The position numbers were made by a program, and so were the translations under genes. Shown here piece by piece: positions 10,105 through 21,662 of a stretch of DNA of 64,000 nt. This DNA comes from Talpa occidentalis (Eukaryota; Chordata; Mammalia; Eulipotyphla; Talpidae). The number at the start of each line of letters is the position of its first letter. Position 1 is the stretch's first letter. The stretch is taken from assembly GCF_014898055.3 (NCBI RefSeq), contig NW_023601322.1:71018740-71082739 (forward strand), given 5' to 3'. The notes under the pieces are model-generated. The model saw nothing but the letters and a program-made list of their open reading frames with translations, was not told where the DNA came from and searched no databases.

Positions 10105-12739
10105 GACTCCCATTTCTTTATCAGTGGTTTGTCAATGCAACAGCCCATAACTTCCATTCACACCCTCTTGGAACCCAGCACCCACTGGAAGAAATCCAAA
10201 TTGGCCCTCTGGCACTCCAGCAGATGAGAGACCTTGAGGTGAGAAAGGCATTCCCCTAGCTGCCCAGGTGTCCCAGCTGGGGTCCTGAGGTACAAACAAG
10301 TTGAGCAGGAATAAGCTACCTCTGTGGAGCCTTGCCCCAATTTCTGACCTATAAAATCATAAACAAGCAAATAAAGAATTATTTTAACTTCCAACGTGTC
10401 AGGGTAGCTTGTTTTGTAACAAAACCTAGCTCATACATCTTTCATGCCTCTTGTCTGACACAACAGTTAGTGGGAAGGAAAAAGCAGCTGAGGGAAGAGA
10501 GTAAAATTTGAGAGAAATAAAATTTGTTTCAGAACATAGCAGCATCACAGCGTGTAGAACCCAGTTTTGACAACCTCTCCCTTCCAGAATACACAGAAAA
10601 CTTGTTTTATAGAAAGAAAGGTGACGATGACACAAGCTTGCGCTGAGATTTGTGTACTTTACTCGCAACCAGAGTCCTCTTGATTCTTGCTTTACATTTA
10701 GTTTTAACCGGTTTGATTTTACAATTTCTGAGCCAAAAAAAAAAAAAAAATTAAAGAGGGATGCACTGTGCAGACAAGCATTCAGCAGGGAGAAATGAGA
10801 GAGAATTTTCATAACCGAGTCAGTCACTCAAGTAGCATAGGAATTAGCATAAAGACAAGCATCTCCACGTGTCTAAAGAAATGGGGCTCAGGACACCCCT
10901 GTGTTATATTTGATTACAAATTCAAATCCTATCAGTAAATTTTAGAAAAGGTCATTAACCAAAAAGCATAAATGCAGCTTGGATGCTTATCTTGGGGGCT
11001 CTTTAGTGAGCTGGTCCACGCAGCCCACACATCCCCCAAGGGTCCAGCTTCAGAGATCTCCAAGTGAGCACAAACTTGCTCCCCAATCTTCCTAGAGCTC
11101 ACTCTTTGGCTTATCTGCTCATGGAATTCTTTTATTTTGTTCTGCTTCTCTGGAGGACTGCTCCCTTATGCCTGCAGGTTTTCTGGGGAAGGAGGACTAG
11201 AAAGAAGGAAGGGGTGTTTGCAGAAAGACTAAGATCAAAAGTCTCCTTTCATATATACACCAGGTCAGAGAGGATGTGAGTGTGGGGTCTGTGGTTAATA
11301 GAAACCTCTCAAAGCAGAAAGAGAATTTTTAGAAGGTTGTGAGGATGCTTTCACAATGAAAGTGAAGGTGAAGGTTTGGCTTGAAAAATTCAAGTACGAA
11401 ACAGAACAATGCGTGCCCTGGATTTACTACCACATCATGCCTGAGCAGTGTGCAATCATGAAGGCAATGGGGAGGGCATACTCAACAGATTATGAGAGGA
11501 AGGGAAACACAACAAAAGCCTCACACACTCAGGATGTTGTATTTGGGGCCCATATTTGGGGGTCCTGATAGTGTTCACCTACCTCCTGGGCTGGAGATAG
11601 GAAATGAGGACAAGACTCTGCTCCATCTTTCCTTCCACAGATTTCACCCTGCAATTCAACTGAAAGCCTAAACCCTGTATATGTAAAGGCACACTTCCCT
11701 AGTCTGACGGCTTGAATTAGATGCAAGTTTTCTGTTTTGGTCTGTTCTGCCCCTCCCCAGCTACCCCTCCCACAGCCACTGTAGAGGGTGACCTGTCATA
11801 CAAGCATCCAATTCTAGTAAAAAGAAAGGCTTTCATCCTGTGGTTTGTCACTGTGACAGGAATCCAGAGACTTCCCTGACAAATGTGTATATAATCAAGT
11901 TGTTCAAAAGTGCTATTGATGTTGATCTTCCTTTATGGTTTTGCAAGTTTTAGCAAAAAGTAAGACAATTCAGATGCCACCACCCTTGGTTCTCTGTATC
12001 ACCCAGGAAAGGGGCTTATCCACAATGAATCCTGTCCCAGTAGGTTTTCCAGCAAAGGAGCTCTGACCACACTAATCCAATGGACAGTGCCTTTAGTGCT
12101 TAGCACACTTGATTGTGGGACTAAAAGAAACAGCTGGAAGAGCAGCTGTATTGAGACAGGGCCTCTCAGAAGGGTCAGTGGTTTGATTGGGTCCCACAGT
12201 GCAATGATGGAACCTTATATTTTTGCAGAAATCAAAACAAACCCCCTATTATTGACCTCCTATTTTGGGCTTAACAGACCTTCAGAAAGCATCCCATTGC
12301 TTCTCTCAGGTGGTACTTCCCTCATCTCCTAGAAAGACATTTCTCATTCACTCTTCCTACTATAAATCCTCAGTAGCACTGAGGAATTTACTGAGGTTGA
12401 ACTATTGCATACTTGTGTGTTTAAACAAAATTACTATCTCTTCCTATAAATAGGTAGACAAGTAGGTAGGTAGATCCATGACCACAGACTTCCTACTCTA
12501 ATTACACCTTTTCATTCTTTTGAGTTTCTGAGAACTTCTCTCCATAAAGGGGACACAAATTAAATAGTAGCAAATAAAGTACAAGAATTTCATTTGAAAA
12601 ATGTTCAATGCACTCATGGTGTGTGGGAAATTATGGAGAATTTCAACAATGAGATAGACATGTTTCTCTCACTGGGGAGCACATGCTAGAGTATACAGAA
12701 CAACAACGATGAAAATTAGATGAGATATTTGTAAAGTGC
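10105..12739. other. Unrecognised sequence
   Basis: A long stretch with an A run near 10735-10750 and short GTAG/TAGG repeats near 12450-12475. There are no long open frames with recognisable domains, and no repeat family I can name. Confidence 0.5.
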
Positions 12740-12935
12740 TCCCAGTCTAGGAGGGCCTCTACTTTATACACAACCAACCCTCAAATGCACTAAAAACCAC
12801 CCGATGAAGCACATCATTTTTGTTTCCCTATTTTATAGATGAGGAGAGCAAATCTTAAAGGAGGCAACACCAGCAAATGAGAGAGGGAGGACTCGGATGC
12901 AGGTAGCACACCTGAGGTCTTCCATGAGGCTCTGC
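12740..12935 (-). repeat. MIR-like SINE fossil
   Basis: Contains the reverse-strand MIR signature (TTTATAGATGAGGAGAGCAAAT... followed by a diverged copy of the conserved tRNA-side region). Diverged, with approximate ends. Confidence 0.5.
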
Positions 12936-13050
12936 AGCCCCTACAAACGGCCATGATGAGCAGAGCAGCTGAAGTGTGAGGGAAGCAACTATCTAAAGGA
13001 AATCAGGGAAAGACAGGGCACTTCTTCCTCGAATAATCAAATAAGTTTTT

Positions 13051-13299
13051 TTTTTTTTAAAGATTTATTCATTTATCTACACAAGCAATGGGTATAGTCA
13101 GAAGCGCGGGAGGGTGAGAGAATTCACCAGAGCCAGAGCGGGGAGCAGAGCAGGCAGAAGGACCGAAGTACACTGCTGAGGGGAGCAGCGGGCGGCAGGA
13201 GAGGTCTGTGCGCCATGCAGGACCCTCAAACCGGCACTGCAGAGGCCGCGGGCAGCCCCGCAACCCAGCACTCAACCGCTGCGCCACCGGGGAGGCCCC
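13051..13299 (-). mobile_element. tRNA-derived SINE, younger type
   Basis: Reverse orientation with a 14-bp duplication TCAAATAAGTTTTT on both sides (13037-13050 and 13300-13313). Diagnostic younger readings: GAATTCACC, GACCGAAGTACACTGC and GTCAGAAGCGCGGGAGGG. A and B boxes are near the right end. Confidence 0.95.
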
Positions 13300-13313
13300 T
13301 CAAATAAGTTTTT

Positions 13314-14394
13314 AAGAAAGAAGCAGCAACTGTTCCTTGGAGGATAAACGAGATTTCAGAAGGTAGGGGCGGGGCAAGGTAATTAGTCACGTTTGGGGAC
13401 ACCGGCACACAGAGACCGTGGCTTAGAGTGCATGACAAACAGCGGGGCCACAGGTGCCGTGGATGGAGGGCAGGCCAGAATGGAAAGAGAAGACGAGAGG
13501 AAGTTCCAAAGACACGTAAGTGCTGACTGACAGCTAGGACTCTCCTGAGAGTGACAGGAATTGTTCAAATGTGGAAGATCACATCTGAGTGGCACCGAGA
13601 GGAGAATGACCCAGCAGATGCCAGATGGCAGATGGAGGAGAGTGGAGGACAGAAAGAATGAAGATCCCTGCCAAGGAACACACACGATATGGGGGGAGAC
13701 AGAGAGAGAGAGGGAAGCACCAGCAACAGGTCAGGGAGTTGACTGGCTGGAGAGGTGGGGCTCCAAGGTGACTGGAGCCTGGGGTGCCACCAATCATGAG
13801 AGAAAAAATGGGAGAAGCAGCAGGACCAGTGGAAAAGAAAACAAGGCATCAGGCCTGCAGTGCTGGTAGACACAGGGAGTTGTCCTCCAAAGCTGGACTT
13901 CAGGGGTAAGTCAGTCCTGGCTGGCGGGGGAGCTAGCTGAAGCTGGGAGTGGGTGGGAGTGGGGCTGGATGCCCAGTGAAACGTCCGTCCTGTAGCTGAG
14001 ATCTGAAGTCTCTTGTCCTTAATTCTGAAGGGACAGAACTCCCCAAAGAGATCTGAAAACAAACCCATTGGTTTATTTGCTTACTGGTGCAGTCAGAAAA
14101 ACTCACTTGGCCACAAAACCTAACACAAGAATCTTGCGGTTTCTTCTTTTCCCACTCAGAGTAAAAAAGTCAAACATTTTGGTGCAGAAATATTCCTATG
14201 CTTGGTCCCAGGCCCCACTGAAATTACACCAAACAAGTATATAACACTCTGATATTTTTCTAAAATCCCTCAAAATCTGAATTCCAAAGCTCACCTGGTT
14301 GCAAGAATTTTAAGTAAGAGACTTTGGAAAGGCACTTACTTCCTGAAAACAGCAAACCGAGCAATAACCCCAATAGTTAATGATTAGTCAGGGT
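13314..14394. other. Unrecognised, GA-rich in part
   Basis: A purine-rich plus strand from 13600 to 13860 removes stop codons and gives a 167-codon open frame on the minus strand (13565-14068). That protein is S/P/L-rich with no domain I recognise, so I do not call a gene. Confidence 0.5.
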
Positions 14395-14575
14395 TACTCT
14401 CTGCCCACACTACTATGAACTTTAATTTTCACAGCAATTGCTTCAAGTGGGAACGATGATTACCTTTATTGTACAGATAAAGACCTGAGTGTCAGACAGG
14501 TCAGTGTTAAGAGGGAGGCTGGTCTTTAACCCAGGCAGGCTGACTCCCTGGCTGTGCCTTTACCAGGACAGCACA
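14395..14575 (-). repeat. MIR-like SINE fossil
   Basis: Reverse-strand MIR pattern: TTACCTTTATTGTACAGATAAAG, then a diverged equivalent of the AACCCAGG...CTGACTCC region near 14525-14555. Ends are approximate. Confidence 0.6.
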
Positions 14576-16450
14576 CTGCGTATTTGGAAAACTATTTGGC
14601 AATGAATCGACCCAATCCTGTATGAGATTTGTGAACAGCAGGGAATAAAGACTTCTTGCCACAACTGACCCAAGAGCGTGGCTCACTCAGGTACTCCTTT
14701 CCATTCTGGCAGAGACAGAACAGTATTAGAGGACTTCTCAGCAAAGGCTTCTGTGGGGGTCCTCTCATGGAGAGTTTTCTGTAGCTTTTCTTGCCAGATA
14801 AAGATCAGCACAGATCCTGAGACGGACTACTTTGTTATAGGACTGCCTATTCTAAAGCATCTTCCAGTGGATCACAAGGACAAGCTCAACATCAAGATAA
14901 AAGCTGCCATTGTCACCTCACAGGACAAAGCTTCTCCTCTTCCTGCTCAGCTCCACTCTCAGGCACGTTGCAGCATGTCACCACGTAGCTACGTGGTCTG
15001 GTCAGTTGAATAAAGCCTCTCTGTGCTGCAGTTTTCCCTTCTGTAAATTAGATTAATGACAAACTGTAGCAGAGTCGTTGAGTGGTTTAATGAGATCATT
15101 CTTGTGAAGTTTTTGTCAGAATGCCAGATTGAAAGCTTCAATAAGCCTTGAATATTTGTATTAGGCAAGCTTGCCCTAGAGCAAGGACTTCTGGTAGAAG
15201 TTTCTGATGACCAGAGAGTTCTGTGTATTTCTCTGAAGGTAGGGTTATTTGCCAAGTACCATCTTTCTCTCTTCTAGCTTCATGAAGTACAAGGATATCA
15301 GTTCGATTTAATAATTATTTCCAAATCCATTGGCAAAAGACATATTGGCTTGGCTGTACCTGTGAATGGCAGAGCCCTGACTTTGGAGGATGCTTTGTGT
15401 TTGGTATTTCTCCACTATGTTTTCTCTGGCTGTGCAGACAATTGGATATGTCTGTATCTACTGGTATTCGGGATTCTTCCCTTAAGAGTGAGCCCAAGTG
15501 AGTCTGTGTGGGGCATGAGGACTAAACGGCGATGTGTGTTATCCCATTCCAACTGGACAACTGTAGAGCTGCTGGACAGGGAAATGAAATCACATTTCTG
15601 TTCAATTTTATCCCTGAGGTCCATTTTAAATGAGAAAAGATTGGGTTTTTTCCAAATCCTATTCAAGTATTGAAGCATTCACCCCATGTTTCACACATAA
15701 CAACAGCCAGTGAGTGTTACAGGGTCCGCAAAATAGGGCTGATTCTCAAGCTCTGTGCTCAGTAGCCCCGGGCTGCCACGGGAATGCGCTGGGTGAGAGG
15801 CCCGTGTAAGTGATGCCCATCTTCTCTGACCAGAATACGTTGTACCAGTTCAGGGAAAATTAATCATCTCTCACTCAGTTTTCCCTGTTTGACTCCTCAC
15901 TTATCTTCCAGTCAGCAGTATAACTACTTTCCAAGTGATGCCAGCCTTGATTCTGACATGAAGAAAGAAAATAGAAAAATCCAGTAAATATGAAATGGGA
16001 TGCTTGTCAAAGTACAACCAGGACTTATTCAGGCAGCAGAGCAGCTGATAATTGCCTTTATTATTCTAGGCTAGATTGAGGTCATTGTCTGATAAAATTG
16101 GACAATTTAGGAAATGGGAAAAAATGAGCACAACATTTAAGTTTATTTAGACACAACTTCTACGTTTTATTTTACTTTCTTATCAACTTTTGGCTTTTAG
16201 TAAGAGGGAACGAGGAAGAAAAAGAGGAGGTGAGAGGGGCTGGTAAAAAGGGGAGCATGCATTGAACAAAGCCACCTCCGACACATGAGGTTTTCTTAAT
16301 GTGGTGGGAAAAAGAAATAAATGTAAGTGATTTTGAATCAGTACAAATACACACTGTTTCACTCCTGGAATCCAGCACAGTGACAGTTTTATGATACGGT
16401 CATTCCAGTGATCCATGTCGCACTGCTAATCCCAGAATATCTACTTCTGG
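14576..16450. other. Unrecognised sequence
   Basis: No gene or repeat family recognised. It includes an 18-bp perfect palindrome at 14980-14997. Open frames near 14678-15013 and 15350-15673 lack recognisable domains. Confidence 0.5.
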
Positions 16451-16451
16451 T

Positions 16452-16610
16452 AAGAAAGAAAGAAAGAAGAGAGGGAGGGAGGGAGAGAAGGGAGAGAAGG
16501 GAGAGAAGGGAGGAGGGAGGAAGGGAGGGAGGGAGGGAGGAGGGGTGGGGAGGAGAGGCAGGGGGGCAATGGAGGGGAGGGGAGGGGAGGGGGACAGGGG
16601 GCAAAGCTGC
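16452..16610 (+). repeat. Polypurine GGGA/GAAA low-complexity tract
   Basis: About 155 bases that are almost all A or G on the plus strand, moving from GAAA units to GGGA, GGAGA and GGGGA units. Mirror-like polypurine runs of this kind can form triplex or G-quadruplex structures. Confidence 0.9.
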
Positions 16611-16779
16611 ATGGCTCACAGCTCTTCTATAATGACTAAGCCCCAGGTAACTGAGCTGATCATATGAAGTCCTCTCCACCTTTCTGTTCATCATTTTGAG
16701 TACAGTCATTCTTAATTCTAGCAACCCTTCCTCTCCTCCATTGCTACTCACGTCTTGTCAGTTCTACCTCAAACATCTC
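16611..16779. other. Unrecognised sequence
   Basis: Nothing supported here. Confidence 0.4.
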
Positions 16780-16916
16780 AAGGTTAAGTAAAAGACACTG
16801 ACAGCAGCCTCTTGAGGCAGGAGGCATGACTGGTCCATCATTGCACCCTCCTCACACAGGACAGGGCCCGTCATACCTAGACAGTCATTAATATCCATAT
16901 TACTTGTTGAATAACT
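16780..16916 (+). repeat. L2-like LINE 3' end
   Basis: A diverged match to the L2 3' end pattern: a GGACAGGGCCCGTCATACC stretch, then the ending ATTACTTGTTGAATAA. Ends are approximate. Confidence 0.45.
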
Positions 16917-17171
16917 TTTTCTGGGGGAAAGGCGGGTGTACCTTTAGCCTCACTGTCTACATTTGGAGCATCTGTCAGGTATGTCCTCTGAGAGGATTTT
17001 CCAGCACTTGTGTGGGAACCCCCTCTCAGGTCCTCAGTCAGACTTTGCTGTGGTGCTCATGGAGGCTATACTCTCCCAACTGCTGCTGGTGGCCAAGAAG
17101 TGCTGTTTGCTCAGCTCTGAGCCCTTTAGCTATGGCTGTTACAAAACTTTGGCAAAAGCAAAGGCCACAAC
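16917..17171. other. Unrecognised sequence
   Basis: Nothing supported; a short gap between the L2-like piece and a SINE. Confidence 0.4.
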
Positions 17172-17188
17172 CCAAGTTGAACATTCTT

Positions 17189-17437
17189 TTTTTTTTTTTT
17201 AATAAATAAACCTTTTCTTTTGATTTATTCATTTATACAAGCACTGGATACAGTCAGAAGCGTGGGAGGGTGAGAGAATTCACCAGAGCCAGAGCGGGGA
17301 GCAGAGCAGGCAGAAGGACCGAAGTACACTGCTGAGGGGAGCAGCGGGCGGCGGGGGCCGGTGATCGAACCAGCGCTGCAGAAGCTGCGGGCAGCTTCAC
17401 AGCCCAGCGCTCAACCACTGAGCCACCAGGGGAGGCC
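17189..17437 (-). mobile_element. tRNA-derived SINE, younger type
   Basis: Reverse orientation with a 17-bp flanking duplication CCAAGTTGAACATTCTT (17172-17188 and 17438-17454). Younger diagnostic bases (GAATTCACC, GACCGAAGTAC). The tail is a T run followed by AATAAATAAA. Confidence 0.95.
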
Positions 17438-17454
17438 CCAAGTTGAACATTCTT

Positions 17455-17664
17455 AAGAGGAAAAAAAGAAATCATTTGCTCAGGTAATTAAAGGACTGAT
17501 GAATGGTAAACGGGAAACCTCAGCTTTGTCTGAATTTCAATGTTAACTGATCACCAAAAATCAGTTGCTCTCTGAGCCTGTCTTTGTTTCTGTCTCTCCC
17601 TAGGTCTCTTTTTTGTCTGTTTTTCTCTAAGTGAGCTCCCTCCAAGTAAATGGCCACTAGCAAC
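17455..17664. other. Unrecognised sequence
   Basis: Nothing supported. Confidence 0.4.
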
Positions 17665-18040
17665 TCCAACGATCAAAAAAGATAAACCTGTGCCATTTAT
17701 GGCAACGTGGATGGAGCTAGAGGGGATGATGCTGAGTAAAGTTAGGTGAGAAGGAGAAAGGGGGAAAGACAAATATCAGATGGTGTCACTTGTGTGCGGA
17801 ATACAGAGAAACCCAGCACTGGGTGAAATAAAGCCAAACTAAGAACTAACCCCAGAAAGGTGACTAGGAAATGGAGGCTATTGGGGGGGGGGGGGCGCAA
17901 GGTGGGGAGAAAGCACAACAGACTGTGGTGATGTCTTGTGGGTGTTTGTGTGTGGAAACAACACACTTGTTTGCTACACTTCTAATACACAAACAATCAT
18001 TTAAGCCAATGTTACCCACACACGCACAAAAAGATGTCCA
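17665..18040 (+). mobile_element. L1 3' end fragment, older
   Basis: Sense-strand remnant of the end of ORF2 and the 3' UTR: AAAGATAAACCTGTGCCAT, then TGGATGGAGCTAGAGG, GATGATGCTGAGTAAAGT and a G run near 17884. The same region of ORF2 is seen at 5877-5945. 5'-truncated and diverged. Confidence 0.75.
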
Positions 18041-18117
18041 CCAGCAATTCCAGGCTGGAGTACTGTGGTGGAAAGAGAATGTCTTTCTCTAAAGTTCCAT
18101 CCAAAGTCCCACCCTGG

Positions 18118-19880
18118 AATTGCCAGATCATGTGGTAGCTCCATTTTTAGTAGACTGAGGAACCTCCATACAGCTCTCCATAGTGGTTGGATCAGTCTGC
18201 ACTCCCACCAGCAATGTAGGAGAGTTCCTTTTTCACCACATCCTCGCCAGCATTTGTTGTTGCTTGTTTTTTTTGATATGTGCCATTCTCACTGGTGTAA
18301 GGTGGCATCTCAATGTGGTTTTGATTTGCATTTCCCTGATTATCAGGGATGTTGAACATTTTTTCATATGCCTGTTGGCCAATTGCATTTCCTCTTTGGA
18401 GAAATGTCTTTTAATTTCTTCTGCCCATTTCTTGACTGGACTGTTTACTTTGTTTTTGTTGAGTCCTGTGAGTTCTTTGTATATCTTTGTGATCAGTCCC
18501 TTATCGGTTGAATGGAGTGCAAAGATTTTTTCCCAATCAGTGGGGTGTCTCTCTGTTTTGGTTAGTATCTCTTTTGTGCTTTTCAGTTTGATGTAATCTC
18601 AGGTGTTTATCTCTTCCTCAACTTTCTTTGCTTTGGGTAGTGAGTCTTTATATATGTTTTTGAGATGTATGTCTTGTAGTGTTTTACCTATATTTTCTTC
18701 TATATATTTTATGGTTTCAGGTCTTATGTCCAGTTCTTTTATCCATTTTGAGGTGATTTATGTGCAAGGTGAGAGGTAGTGGTCTAGTTTCATTTTTTTG
18801 CATGTGGTGGTCCAGTTTTCCCAGCATCATTTATTGAACAAACTGTCAGCGTTCCATTGTATATTCTTTGCTCCTTTGTCAAAGATCAGTTGTCCATGTA
18901 AGTGTGGCTTTATTTCTGGGCTCTCTATTCAGTTCCATTGGTCTGTGTGTCTGTTTCTGTTCCAATACCAAACTCTTTTAATTATTATGGCTTAGCAATA
19001 TAGCTTGAAGTTTGGAAGTGTGATACCATCTACCCAAAGGACACAAAAACATTGATTCAAAAGAACACCTGTACCCCTGTGTTCATTGCAGCACTATTTA
19101 CAATAGGTAAAAACTGGAAATAACCCAACCCAAATGCCCCAAAATAGATGACTGGATTAAGAAGATGTAGTATAGGGCCTCTCCTGGTGGCACAGGTGGT
19201 TGAGCACAGTGCTGTGAAGCTGTCCGCAGCCTCTGCAGCGCCGGTTTGATCCCGGCCGGCGGCGAGGGTCCCACATGGCACAGCAGACATCTCCTGTCAC
19301 GCCTGCTGCTCCCCTCAGCAGTATATTTCAGTCAGTCTGCCTGTTCTGTTCCCCACTCTGCCTCTGGTGAATCCTCTCACCCTCCCATGCACGTGGCCTG
19401 TACCATGGGTTCTTGTGTAAATGAATAAATAAATCTTTAAAATAAAAAAAAGTAGTATATATACACAATGGAATACTATTCAGCAATCAAAAAAGATAGA
19501 CTCATGCCATTCACAACAATGTGGATGGAGCTAGAAGGAATTATGCTCAGTGAAATAAGCCAGAAGGAAAAAGAATAATACCGCATGGTTTCACTTATAG
19601 CAGGAATACAGGGGAACCAAATAAGACATCAGTGTAAGAAAATAATAACTGTACAAAGCACAACAAAGCAAAAACAGACAATTATAAATCAGAGACATCC
19701 TGCAGGGAAGGAGGAGGGAGAGGGATCAGAGAGAAGAAGGGAGGAGCACAGGGGACTGAGGTGATGGTGCACGGGTGCAATGGTGAAGGAAACTCTATGG
19801 GGACTACACCTGAGAGGGTGGGAGGAAGCAAATATTGTTTAAAAATGAACAATGATATAAAAAATTAAAAAATTTAAAAA
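18118..19880. mobile_element. L1 insertion with inverted 5' half (twin-primed)
   Basis: The left part (18118 to about 19022) is L1 ORF2 in antisense, matching the region of the intact copy from about 4770 to 5685. The right part (about 19026-19880) is sense and resumes at ACCCAAAGGACAC, matching 5704 onward, through the 3' UTR to an A-rich tail. A near-perfect 15-bp duplication bounds the whole (18103-18117 and 19881-19895, one mismatch). About 15-20 bases are missing at the inversion joint. This is the signature of twin priming. A SINE later inserted at 19175-19451. Confidence 0.92.
19175..19451 (+). mobile_element. tRNA-derived SINE, older type, nested in the L1
   Basis: Head GGGCCTCTCCTGGTGGCACAGG, older readings TATATTTCAGTCAGTCTGCC and GAATCCTCTCACCC, tail AAATAAATAAATCTTTAAAA. 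Flanked by the 8-bp repeat GTAGTATA (19167-19174 and 19452-19459). The surrounding L1 reads through when it is removed. Confidence 0.93.
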
Positions 19881-19895
19881 AAGGTCCCACCCTGG

Positions 19896-20834
19896 CTTTC
19901 ACTGGTGTGGACAAGTCACCCATTTACCCTTTAATCCATCATTGCAGCTGCAGATATTTGGTCTTATGCCCATTCTTAGGAATGGAGGCAGGGTTAGTCC
20001 TAAAGAACCACAAAGACTAAAAATGGGGATGGGGTAATCCTGGAGTGGAAGATGAACCCTGAACAAGGCACCAGAAGCTGTCTCCTACCCAGCCTGCTGT
20101 GACATTACAGCTAACATATAGTGCCCTGTAGGGCTCAGGTTAGCTGCATTCCCATCAACAGAATTCTGAAGCTGAACACACCTGACACAGTGACCTTCCC
20201 CAGACAGCCCTAGAAAGGTAGGCCAAACTCCTTGGTAAGACATACTTTCCCCAAAACAAGTGATGACAAGCAAGAATTGGGGGTTGGCTCAATTCATGAG
20301 ATCAGTACACCTGAACATGTTTTCGAGTCTTCAGTGGACGTAGGGTATGCTGTCACACTCCCCTCAATACCAAGGCTCATTTTCCAAGTGTTAAGGATAC
20401 TGCCTGCCTGTCTGCTCCCAGCTGAATCTGAGAACTGCCTTTGGTCACACAGAGCTGCCTCACTCAAGATTAAGTCACCATTTGGGCATGGCCTATATTC
20501 AACAACAGGATTGAAAATGTCTGGCCTTCTTGCCCAAACTCAGGACACCATGAAGCCCCTCGCCCCATCCTCCTCCATAACTCCACCCCATCCACCCCCA
20601 CCCAGAACTTACTGTGGGGCCTACTGAAGACTTTATCACAACTGCTTTGCTACATCTCTTCTTCCCCGCCCTTTCTGTTTCTCTGGCCCTGCCCTGTACC
20701 CACAGGGGCTGCTTCAAAGAGCACACCCCAATAATTGTCTTAAAGTCTGAGAGTCGCTTTCTGAGAAAATAAACTAAGACAGAGTTTATGTAGCATCTGA
20801 AAGTTTAAAATTCAATGATTTATCCACCATTTAA
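19896..20834. other. Unrecognised sequence
   Basis: No gene or repeat recognised. A 131-codon frame at 20232-20627 lacks a domain. Confidence 0.5.
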
Positions 20835-21060
20835 AGAATGGCTTTGTAGTAAATACTCAAGACTTGAAATCAGGCAATCCTAGTTTCAAATTTGCCCTTA
20901 CTAGTTGTGAGTATTTAGTAAGTCACTTAACTATTTTGGTCTTCATATCCCCATCTGAGAGATGGGGATGTTACCAACACCATCTCCTAGGATGGTTAGG
21001 AGTTTTAAGCAAAATCTTTATATGTAAAGTGTCCAGGATAGGTTCTGGCCTTCGAACTGC
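20835..21060 (+). repeat. MIR-like SINE fossil
   Basis: Follows the MIR order: CCTTACTAGTTGTGAG, AAGTCACTTAACTATTT, CCCCATCTGAGAGATGGGGAT, then TATGTAAAGTGTCCAGGA. Diverged but in the correct order. Confidence 0.65.
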
Positions 21061-21578
21061 TGTTACATTATAAGCCTTTGGTATGGCTAAATTAATGACT
21101 TCAATATAGACACGACGATGTGCCAACAGTCAGTATCCCGTGCTGGTAAAGGGTCAGCCATCGCTCACACTGTGAGCATCAGCAACTTCAGTTCTCTTTC
21201 TGGAGGGTAACTAGATGACAAATAGCAGAGGTCAGTAAAGTGCTCACACCCTGTGACCAATGAAGTCTAGTAAAAGGAATTTTCTCTCCGGAAACCATTA
21301 CAGCTGGGACCTTAAATTGATGGACTGAGGCATTTATACCATTATAAATATTGGTACCAAAAATCTGGGAATAACCTAATGTCATTAGGGGAACTATTTC
21401 AATCAAGTATAATAAAGCCTCATGATAAAATAAAATGCAGCTGCAAAAAAAAATGCTGTAAAGACAAAATTAATATGGAAATAAAATTATAACAATGATA
21501 GGTAGGAAAAAAAGGCCCTGAAACAGTAGTATATAGGATGTGAGTACAACATTCATAGCTATGGAAGAAGTATGAACA
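21061..21578. other. Unrecognised sequence
   Basis: Nothing supported. Confidence 0.45.
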
Positions 21579-21648
<70 letters not shown>

Positions 21649-21662
21649 GGTGGGTGGGTGTA
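21579..21662 (+). repeat. Compound microsatellite (CT)n(GT)n(GGGT)n
   Basis: About 50 bases of CT, then about 18 of GT, then GGGT units, followed by CAGA units at 21666-21679. Confidence 0.95.

Noticed and set aside
13565..14068. 167-codon minus-strand frame
   Set aside because: Low-complexity S/P/L-rich translation of a GA-rich strand with no recognised domain.
16389..16751. Proline/serine/leucine-rich 120-codon frame
   Set aside because: A product of the polypurine tract.
21579..21662. CRISPR-like or regulatory direct-repeat array
   Set aside because: Simple microsatellite with no spacers, in a mammalian repeat context.
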